DNA from: Chloroflexota bacterium
Lineage (GTDB): Bacteria > Chloroflexota > UBA5177 > JANWHV01
Length of the DNA stretch: 11,364 bases
Direction of reading: 5' to 3'
NCBI GenBank assembly: GCA_025924845.1
Contig: JAICHN010000126.1
Location: forward strand, 1 to 11,364
The notes under the pieces were generated by a model. That model searched no databases and was not told where the DNA came from. It saw only the letters and a list, made by a program, of their open reading frames with translations. The position numbers were made by a program, and so were the translations under genes. Below, one piece after another: positions 1 to 4,457 of the stretch (position 1 is the first letter of the stretch; each line of letters starts with the position of its first letter).

Positions 1-92
1 ACCGCCCATGAGCATAGCACATGAGGTCACGGAAGGCTGTGGTGCGCCTGTTGCCGCGCTGCCGCGTTCTTATCGCTGCCGTCGATGACTGC

Positions 93-553
93 TCATGCGG
101 TCAGACTCGCGAGGCGTATCGTAATCTCGTCTCTCAGCCGCAGCGCTCGCCGGCGGTCACGTTGGTTGCAGGCCGTGATGACTCACCAGATCGCCATCCA
201 ATGCGGTCAATGCGGTGTAACGCTGGGCGCACTCCGCCAATAATTGCGGTACGCTTACCGCCGACGCGCGAAGGCTGCCGAGGTCGTTCGCGCCCGTGAT
301 CTCGCTCCGGGAAAGCATGAAGATATCCTCGGTCGCTCGGAGAGGGCGTCCCATTCCTTCGTCGACGACATCGAAGTAGATCTTGAGAGCCGCGAGCCGC
401 GCGATGCTGATACCGTCAAAGCCGGCTTGGAGGACGCCTCCCAGATGTGCAAGGTCATAAAGGCACATACTCCTGTGCCACATCGAGCAGCGCGATCTCG
501 CGATTGCCTCCGTAGGCGGCGGTGTGGCGTCGCAGATAGCCCTCGGCGATCAT
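93..553 (-). pseudogene. abiEii: AbiEii-like toxin remnant (internal deletion, frameshifts)
   Basis: Broken gene directly downstream of the AbiEi-like antitoxin; its ATG (553-551) overlaps the antitoxin stop as ATGA, the usual abiEi-abiEii coupling. The first frame gives about 30 residues starting MIAEGYLRRH and containing ALLDVAQEYV, which resembles the AbiEii N-terminus, and stops at 457-455. A second frame, readable from about 483 to a stop at 159-157, begins with LYDLAHLGG and continues with ARLAALKIYFDVVDEG and EDIF, which resembles the C-terminal part of AbiEii-family proteins (from memory). The part between, which should hold the nucleotidyltransferase core (a GG[ST] motif followed by D-x-D), is absent: about 30 N-terminal residues pass straight to the C-terminal domain within about 20 bases. 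A third frame, ending at a stop at 95-93 (NQRDRRRALRLRDEI), may be the displaced true tail. I infer an inactive toxin with an internal deletion plus frameshifts. Confidence 0.6.
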
Positions 554-1344
554 GACGGGTACACGTGTCCGGTATCGTAGACGCGCCACCGCGCGGCGAA
601 GGGTCCGCGCTCCCGTTGGGGCCCGGTGTAGAAAGGACCGGCCCCGGCTACGGTAAGCGGGGCTATGGCATCAGCGAGGATCGCCGCGCCACAGGTGTCG
701 GCGAAGTATCCTGCTCGGGCGCGCGTCGCGGCACCGCGATCCCGCAACAGCGCGGCCACCTCTTCAGGTGTCACGTCATCCAGTATGCGTCGGATCCAGC
801 CCTGGGCCGCGTCGAGCTGTAGACGCGGCGTAAGCTGGGCAACCTCTACAAACAACTCAGGCGGCGTGGGGACAGGTACCCCGTCCACGAAGCCATGCGC
901 GGGGGCGGGCATCGTTTCAAGGACGTGATAGGCAGCGCGCAAGGAGCGCGGGACACTGTGGTTGGAGAGGGCGACCACGATATGTTGGTCGGGCGATCGC
1001 TGCGCGTATCCCAGGAGCCATGCCGCGGAGTTGGCGCCGGCATGGAACTGACCGGGGCGCTGCCTGAGCACCGCACGTAGTGTTAGCCATGGGTCACTGG
1101 ATGGATAAGGGCCGGCGGCCGCACCGGGAATGAATTCGTAGACACCTCGCACGCCTATGGGTTGGAGCCAGCCGCGCTTGACGAGGTAGGCCAGCCCGAG
1201 TCTCGCCGTAGCCCGGTCCAGATCAGGGCGTGCTTGCAGAAAGTCGTCAACGCTCACGAGCCTATTGCCTCGGAGTTCGAAATCCTGGACCACAGCGGCA
1301 AGCCAGGGAGGGATCGAGCGGGCCACCGAAACTCTTGTCATCAT
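550..1344 (-). CDS. abiEi: AbiEi-like type IV toxin-antitoxin antitoxin
   Basis: 264-residue protein resembling AbiEi antitoxins, which neutralise the AbiEii nucleotidyltransferase and repress their own promoter through an N-terminal winged helix. Residues about 10-65 look like that winged helix (IPPWLAAVVQDFELRG, then a DDFLQARPDLDRATARLGLAYLVKRGWL stretch). The following region (GVYEFIPG, HAGANSAAWLLGY, HIVVAL) and the C-terminal segment ending GPFYTGP...FAARWRVYDTG match the AbiEi C-terminal pattern as I know it. Two adjacent ATGs (1344, 1341) can start it. The best Shine-Dalgarno, AAGGAG (1372-1367), lies 22 nt away, with a small palindrome (1349-1361) between. The stop overlaps the ATG of the broken toxin gene, so the two were translationally coupled. 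The frame is open and conserved-looking although the toxin is destroyed: an orphan antitoxin, possibly kept for regulation or anti-addiction, or simply decaying more slowly. The AbiE assignment is fairly secure; function now is unknown. Confidence 0.75.
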   Translation of the reverse strand: MMTRVSVARSIPPWLAAVVQDFELRGNRLVSVDDFLQARPDLDRATARLGLAYLVKRGWLQPIGVRGVYEFIPGAAAGPYPSSDPWLTLRAVLRQRPGQFHAGANSAAWLLGYAQRSPDQHIVVALSNHSVPRSLRAAYHVLETMPAPAHGFVDGVPVPTPPELFVEVAQLTPRLQLDAAQGWIRRILDDVTPEEVAALLRDRGAATRARAGYFADTCGAAILADAIAPLTVAGAGPFYTGPQRERGPFAARWRVYDTGHVYPS

Positions 1345-1348
1345 ACTT

Positions 1349-1372
1349 GAGCCGGGGGCTCATCGGCTCCTT
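1349..1372 (-). promoter_or_regulatory. Shine-Dalgarno and palindrome before abiEi
   Basis: AAGGAG (1372-1367) is followed by a 5-bp-arm palindrome, GAGCC/GGCTC with three bases between (1349-1361), then the ATG at 1344. The linear distance from ribosome binding site to start is 22 nt, too long. If the palindrome folds in the mRNA the effective distance becomes about 9 nt. Alternatively the palindrome may be part of an autoregulatory operator, as AbiEi proteins are known to bind inverted repeats upstream of their own gene. Both readings are inference from a short repeat. Confidence 0.25.
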
Positions 1373-1468
1373 ACTACTTGTTGTTATTTGTTTTCTCTCC
1401 GTATGCGTACGATATATGAAACGAGAACATTTAACAAATATCGGGCCTTGGCGGGCCGATGAAGCGCC

Positions 1469-1498
1469 TTGTTCCCCGGCAAACGCGCCGCTTATACT
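1469..1498 (+). promoter_or_regulatory. Probable sigma-70-type promoter of the erm leader transcript
   Basis: A good -10 box, TATACT (1493-1498), follows a weak -35, TTGTTC (1469-1474), at an 18-bp spacer. Transcription would start near 1505, just upstream of the first leader ribosome binding site, giving an erm leader of about 280 nt. The same TATACT hexamer precedes arsR in this window. Confidence 0.45.
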
Positions 1499-1506
1499 CT
1501 ATGTGT

Positions 1507-1565
1507 CATGCATGGGGAGGTCGGGACATGAGCTTCCATGGCATCCCGGCATGCATGGGGAGGTC
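1507..1565 (+). repeat. 16-bp direct repeat carrying two leader ribosome binding sites
   Basis: CATGCATGGGGAGGTC occurs perfectly at 1507-1522 and 1550-1565, 43 bp apart. Each copy contains a strong GGGGAGG Shine-Dalgarno. The first (1514-1520) sits 7 nt before an ATG at 1528, the second (1557-1563) 6 nt before a GTG at 1570. Both starts are in the same reading frame, which ends at 1605. Each copy also contains the 8-bp palindrome CATGCATG, so the copies could pair with each other in RNA. Confidence 0.7.
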
Positions 1566-1605
1566 TATCGTGAACATGAGCAGCATGCGTACTCGAATCG
1601 CCTAG
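1528..1605 (+). CDS. Putative erm leader peptide, long form (25 aa)
   Basis: 25-residue open frame starting MSFHGIP and ending MSSMRTRIA, preceded by GGGGAGG with 7-nt spacing. It lies between a probable promoter and the erm gene, where inducible erm genes carry a leader peptide whose drug-stalled translation switches on the methyltransferase. The frame contains the second ribosome binding site and a nested GTG start (see the short form), so the peptide may be made in two lengths with the same C-terminus. It could be only a relic of an RBS duplication, with the inner start being the functional one. Confidence 0.4.
   Translation: MSFHGIPACMGRSIVNMSSMRTRIA
1570..1605 (+). CDS. Putative erm leader peptide, short form (11 aa, Arg-X-Arg stalling motif)
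   Basis: GTG-initiated 11-residue peptide MNMSSMRTRIA, 6 nt after GGGGAGG (1557-1563); an in-frame ATG at 1576 could also start it. The core S-M-R-T-R resembles S-M-R-L-R of the ErmD/ErmK leader peptide, where the Arg-X-Arg (+X+) motif causes macrolide- or ketolide-dependent ribosome stalling; that comparison is from memory of the literature. By analogy a ribosome would stall with ACT (1591-1593) in the P site and CGA (1594-1596) in the A site, reaching roughly to 1607-1609, the first bases of the inverted repeat that starts at 1606. The position between promoter and erm, the strong ribosome binding site and the motif all agree; function is inferred. Confidence 0.55.
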   Translation: MNMSSMRTRIA

Positions 1606-1711
1606 GCGGAGCCCCACCGGGTCTCGTTGCTTGGGCGCGTCATGATCGGTGCCGGTCAGCCCCGATCCCGCGTGCATTCGGCATAGTCAACCTTTCAGCA
1701 GAGGGCTCCGC
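1606..1711 (+). promoter_or_regulatory. Long-range inverted repeat in the erm leader
   Basis: GCGGAGCCC (1606-1614) and GGGCTCCGC (1703-1711) are perfect 9-bp complements. The left arm begins at the base after the leader-peptide TAG, so a ribosome stalled on the last leader codons would disturb it. Inside are smaller stems, GATCGG/CCGATC (1644-1649 and 1662-1667) and ACCGG/CCGGT (1616-1620 and 1652-1656). This layout is expected of an attenuator, but I could not identify a clear antiterminator pairing. Confidence 0.45.
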
Positions 1712-1716
1712 GTTTG

Positions 1717-1748
1717 GCCGCATATCCCTATGGGTAGTGCGGCTTTTT
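1717..1748 (+). terminator. Intrinsic terminator-like hairpin upstream of erm (attenuator)
   Basis: Stem GCCGCA (1717-1722) with TGCGGC (1738-1743), an inner CCC/GGG stem (1726-1728 with 1732-1734), then TTTTT (1744-1748). It ends 35 bp before the erm start, inside the leader of the same transcript, so it would act as a regulated terminator rather than the end of another gene. ErmK of Bacillus licheniformis is known to be controlled by transcription attenuation with a related leader peptide. Confidence 0.5.
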
Positions 1749-1775
1749 CGCGTCCTTTTTGTGCCCGCGAAAGGA
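1746..1775 (+). promoter_or_regulatory. Hairpin covering the erm ribosome binding site
   Basis: TTTCGCG (1746-1752) is perfectly complementary to CGCGAAA (1766-1772) across a 13-nt loop, and G-U pairs extend it into AAAGGA (1770-1775), the erm Shine-Dalgarno. An alternative fold pairs TCCTTT (1753-1758) directly with AAAGGA. Either would hide the ribosome binding site. The stem shares its T-run with the terminator hairpin just upstream, so the two structures may compete. Confidence 0.45.
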
Positions 1776-1783
1776 TTGGCTCG

Positions 1784-2656
1784 ATGCCTCGCACTATGGA
1801 GATCCCGCTTACCTACTCCCAGAACTTCATCCGCGATCCTCGGCTCATCGACTCCCTTCTCGATCGATCGACCATCCGGGGCCGCGATCTCGTCTATGAG
1901 ATCGGACCCGGGACCGGCGTCATCACGGAACGACTGGCCCTGCGTTGCAGGCAGGTGGTCGCTATCGAGAAGGATAGGCGACTGGCCGACGAGCTGCGCG
2001 ACCGCTGCCACGCCTATCCGAACGTGTGCATATACGCGGCGGACTTCCTGCGCTTTCCGCTACCCACAACGCCTTTCAAGGTCTTCGCCAACATTCCCTA
2101 CGCCTGCACCACCGCCATTGTCACCCGCCTGACCGCCGGCCCCGCTGTGCCGACCGACTCCTATCTGATCGTGCAACGGGAAGCCGCGGATCGCTTTCTC
2201 GGCAGTCCGCGCGCCACCCTCTTCGCGGCGCTGCTAAACCCGTGGTTCGCTCTGGAGGTGTGCCATCGCTTCCATCCCGGCGATTTTCGCCCGGCGCCGA
2301 AGGTAGAGAGCGTACTCCTCCGCCTACATCGGCGCGAACAGGCTTTGGTTTCCGCCGCGGATACGCGGTTCTTTCGCGACTTCGTCACCTTCGCCTTCAC
2401 CGCACCATGCCCGACCATGCGATGCATGCTCCGCGCCTGCGCGGGACGGCAGTTTGCCGATCGGCTGATTCGCCTGGCGCGGCTCGATCCCAACGCAACC
2501 CCATCGATGATCCCCGGCACGTTCTGGGTGCTTCTGTTCGAGCATCTGAAGGACGCCGGTGGGGCCGGGGTGCGGCACGCGGTGGCGGGAGCCGAGCAGC
2601 GGTTGCGGGGCAGGCAGGCCGCCCTGCGCAAGGTACACCGGACGCGCCTCCGGTGA
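1784..2656 (+). CDS. erm: Erm-type 23S rRNA adenine-N6 methyltransferase
   Basis: 290-residue SAM-dependent methyltransferase of the Erm/KsgA family. Erm enzymes methylate A2058 of 23S rRNA (E. coli numbering) and give resistance to macrolides, lincosamides and streptogramin B. Visible motifs: SQNF (residues 12-15), the SAM loop EIGPGTG (39-45), acidic E62 at the end of strand 2, a D-F motif (87-88), the catalytic NIPY (103-106), QREAADRFLG and FRPAPKVESVLLR. NIPY and the overall pattern favour Erm over the 16S dimethyltransferase KsgA, which usually has NLPY. The C-terminus is rich in Arg and Lys, as in actinobacterial Erm proteins. The ATG at 1784 is chosen because AAAGGA lies 8 nt upstream; the open frame extends further back but only through the regulatory leader. 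Regulation is probably by leader-peptide attenuation. Whether it confers resistance here is not shown. Confidence 0.85.
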   Translation: MPRTMEIPLTYSQNFIRDPRLIDSLLDRSTIRGRDLVYEIGPGTGVITERLALRCRQVVAIEKDRRLADELRDRCHAYPNVCIYAADFLRFPLPTTPFKVFANIPYACTTAIVTRLTAGPAVPTDSYLIVQREAADRFLGSPRATLFAALLNPWFALEVCHRFHPGDFRPAPKVESVLLRLHRREQALVSAADTRFFRDFVTFAFTAPCPTMRCMLRACAGRQFADRLIRLARLDPNATPSMIPGTFWVLLFEHLKDAGGAGVRHAVAGAEQRLRGRQAALRKVHRTRLR

Positions 2657-2731
2657 GCGCGCTTGCTCGGTAGGTCGAATGTAACGAAGCTCCTGACGCG
2701 GGAGGTGCCTGGAACATGTGATAATTGCCGC

Positions 2732-3448
2732 TCAGTATCGCCAACGCCGTCCGAATCCCCAGTTGGCCAGCGTCCAGCGGAAGAACATGACGAACATGTT
2801 GAGCCGCCAGGGGCGCTCGTGCAGGCGGCGCGGCGAGGTGGCAATCCAACTCGAACTGATGCGGCACATCGGCCAGTCCGCGTGCTGTACCCGCGCCAGA
2901 AAGTCGCGATCCTCGGCCAAGCGTATTTCCTCGGCGAAGCCGCCGATCTCGGTGAAGACCGCGCGCGAACAGAAGAACATCTGCGCCTGCAAGTCGAAGA
3001 GGCGTTTCCCAAACTCCATCAGCGCGAAAAAGCCCCGATCGATGAGGTCACAAGAGTCCGCGATTACCGGAATGCTGCCCGCCGCGTAGCCCTTCCCGCC
3101 CCAGCTCACCACGCGCTCGACCAGGTTCGGCGCCATGCGCGAGTCGGCATCGAGAAAAATCAGCCACCGGCCCCGAGCCTCGCCGGCGCCGCGATTCTTG
3201 GCGCGGGAAACGCCCGGCACCGGTTCGTGCAACAGGCGGATGGAGACGGCAGGGTGGGCGGCTATGTATGACCGCACCGTCTCCGCCGTGCCGTCCGCCG
3301 ACCCGTTATCCACCACCAACACTTCCAGGCGATCCGTCGGCCAGGTCTGGCCGACGACCGAGGCCAGGGCGCGCCGCACGTAGCGCTCCTCGTCGCGGGC
3401 GGGGATGATAATCGATACGTCAGGGTCGCGGCGCGATGAGGGATCCAT
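2732..3448 (-). CDS. Family 2 glycosyltransferase
   Basis: 238-residue GT2-type (GT-A fold) glycosyltransferase, expected to move a sugar from a nucleotide sugar to a lipid or glycan acceptor at the inner face of the membrane. The N-terminal nucleotide-sugar domain is clear: VSIIIPARDEERYV, then VVDNGSADGT (residues about 45-54), then the metal-binding D-A-D at 100-102 in FLDADSR. An acidic AEDRDF near residue 170 fits the catalytic-base ED motif. The C-terminus (RRLHERPWRLNMFVMFFRW) is basic-hydrophobic and may touch the membrane; no full transmembrane domain is evident. The start at 3448 lies inside the end of the deacetylase-like gene (29-bp overlap) and has no strong ribosome binding site, so translation is probably coupled. 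Acceptor and sugar are unknown. It converges on erm with 75 bp between the stops. Confidence 0.8.
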   Translation of the reverse strand: MDPSSRRDPDVSIIIPARDEERYVRRALASVVGQTWPTDRLEVLVVDNGSADGTAETVRSYIAAHPAVSIRLLHEPVPGVSRAKNRGAGEARGRWLIFLDADSRMAPNLVERVVSWGGKGYAAGSIPVIADSCDLIDRGFFALMEFGKRLFDLQAQMFFCSRAVFTEIGGFAEEIRLAEDRDFLARVQHADWPMCRISSSWIATSPRRLHERPWRLNMFVMFFRWTLANWGFGRRWRY

Positions 3449-4166
3449 AGCTCACGATTCGTCTATCTTCGATCAATTTGGGGAGAAGCCGCAGGATATG
3501 GGTACAGTCCGCCGACCGGCGCGCCCCTTGCGGGTGCAGGAACACCTTGAGTACGGGCGCCGTGCGCGCCGCCGTCAGCCATGCCTGTCCTCCCAGCCGG
3601 ACCAATCGCTCCTGAGCCGGCCCCCCGCCCATATAGCCGATCCACGGGGTCCAGACCCGGCGCCCGTCGACCACGTTATGCACGGCCATCATGGAGACAT
3701 AATACTGGAAGCCGCAAGCACGTAATTGGGGCGGCAACCGTGGGGAGGCCAGCCAGCCCGGGGCGCAGAAGCCGCACGGATCGAGGCCCACGTCTCGGAG
3801 GATTTGGCGTCCGGCCAACAATCGCTCCCGCGTTTGACGGCTATCGAGGGTGAGGAATTCGGCGATCGTGGGCGCGAAGAGGCGTCCCCGCACCTGGCGC
3901 GGCCCGAAGCCCTGGATCGGGTGAGTTACGCGATGAGTGTAGCCGTGCAGCATGATTTCCGACCCGGCCGCCGCTTCGCGCTCCAGCATCCGCGCGAATT
4001 CGGGATGCGCGCGGATGTCATTCCGGCCGTCCTCGTTGGGGATCACCTTGAGCACGAGCGGCCTTACACCCAGGGCAGCGCAGGCATCGACGAGATAGCG
4101 CACCTCCACCGCCAGCGAGGGGGCGACATCGTGAATGGCGACGACGATCCGCCGCGTCTCGCTCAT
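3420..4166 (-). CDS. DUF2334 polysaccharide-deacetylase-like protein
   Basis: 248-residue protein of the DUF2334 group, related to NodB-type carbohydrate esterases. Motifs: AIHDVAPS near the N-terminus (D13, the usual metal/catalytic Asp region), LHGYTH (H74, H78, metal ligands), CAPGWL in the middle and KVFLHP towards the end (the second catalytic His region). These support metal-dependent de-N- or de-O-acetylation of a glycan; the substrate is not predictable. There is no signal peptide, suggesting a cytoplasmic enzyme. I chose the ATG at 4166 because the first conserved strand follows at once and AAGGAG lies about 11 nt upstream; an ATG at 4220 would add 18 unconserved residues. It is the first gene of a two-gene unit with the overlapping glycosyltransferase, so both may build or edit the same glycan. 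Confidence 0.8.
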   Translation of the reverse strand: MSETRRIVVAIHDVAPSLAVEVRYLVDACAALGVRPLVLKVIPNEDGRNDIRAHPEFARMLEREAAAGSEIMLHGYTHRVTHPIQGFGPRQVRGRLFAPTIAEFLTLDSRQTRERLLAGRQILRDVGLDPCGFCAPGWLASPRLPPQLRACGFQYYVSMMAVHNVVDGRRVWTPWIGYMGGGPAQERLVRLGGQAWLTAARTAPVLKVFLHPQGARRSADCTHILRLLPKLIEDRRIVSYGSLIAPRP

Positions 4167-4258
4167 GCCGGCCTCGTCTCCTTTTCGCAGGGGGCACCCA
4201 TCGGGGCGCCGGTTCCGCATGCCATGGATCCGCTACGGAATACGTCCAGGTTCTGGGT

Positions 4259-4264
4259 TATACT
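4259..4264 (+). promoter_or_regulatory. Possible -10 box for the oxidoreductase gene
   Basis: TATACT, the same -10 hexamer as seen before erm and arsR, sits about 195 bp before the oxidoreductase start. No convincing -35 is visible 16-18 bp upstream. If used, the 5' leader would contain the palindromic repeat at 4349-4428. Confidence 0.2.
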
Positions 4265-4348
4265 GCCTACGCGTCTCAGGGTAGCAGGTTGCGAATACCT
4301 TCCGGCGCTAAGGTTGCCGGCGAGGCACGCATCTCCTCGATCCGCTAC

Positions 4349-4428
4349 TGTAGGGGCACCGGGGACCCTCCGGGTGATGGGTGCCCTCGGCGGCCCGAAC
4401 CGGGGCACCCACAAGGGGTGCCCCTACA
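4349..4428. repeat. Palindromic intergenic repeat (REP/MITE-like)
   Basis: An 80-bp element bounded by a perfect 12-bp inverted repeat, TGTAGGGGCACC (4349-4360) and GGTGCCCCTACA (4417-4428), with a second inner pair, GGGTGCCC (starting 4379) and GGGCACCC. GTAGGGGC...GCCCCTAC palindromes of this kind are, in my recollection, dispersed in many environmental bacterial genomes including Chloroflexota. It lies between divergent genes and ends 30 bp before the oxidoreductase start. No target-site duplication is evident. Confidence 0.6.
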
Positions 4429-4457
4429 AATCAAACATGGGAAGGGATGCCGGCAGG

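Noticed and set aside
1..92. Possible gene start or end at the left edge
   Set aside because: No frame shows protein-like sequence or a start with a ribosome binding site; nothing supportable seen.
1401..1412. Palindrome-like CGTATGCGTACG in the abiEi-erm spacer as an operator
   Set aside because: Only 4-bp complementary arms, with no position relative to a convincing promoter.
1649..1783. N-terminal extension of the erm frame upstream of 1784
   Set aside because: It lies in the leader region with hairpins. The start at 1784 has a ribosome binding site at ideal spacing and matches Erm N-termini.
1230..2132. 300-codon plus-strand frame spanning abiEi and erm
   Set aside because: Crosses two real genes and the leader; low-complexity Pro/Ser/Arg-rich translation with no motif.
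2161..3012. 283-codon minus-strand frame
   Set aside because: Overlaps both erm and the glycosyltransferase; the Arg/Ser/Cys-rich translation has no domain.
4227..4348. 10-bp direct repeat GATCCGCTAC (4227-4236 and 4339-4348)
   Set aside because: The second copy abuts the palindromic element, but the copies do not flank it on both sides, so it is not a target-site duplication; probably chance.
3726..4436. Open upstream extension of the oxidoreductase frame (over 230 codons)
   Set aside because: It is antisense to the well-supported DUF2334 gene and crosses the palindromic repeat. Its translation has no family features, and the real protein begins with the Cys-rich motif after 4458.
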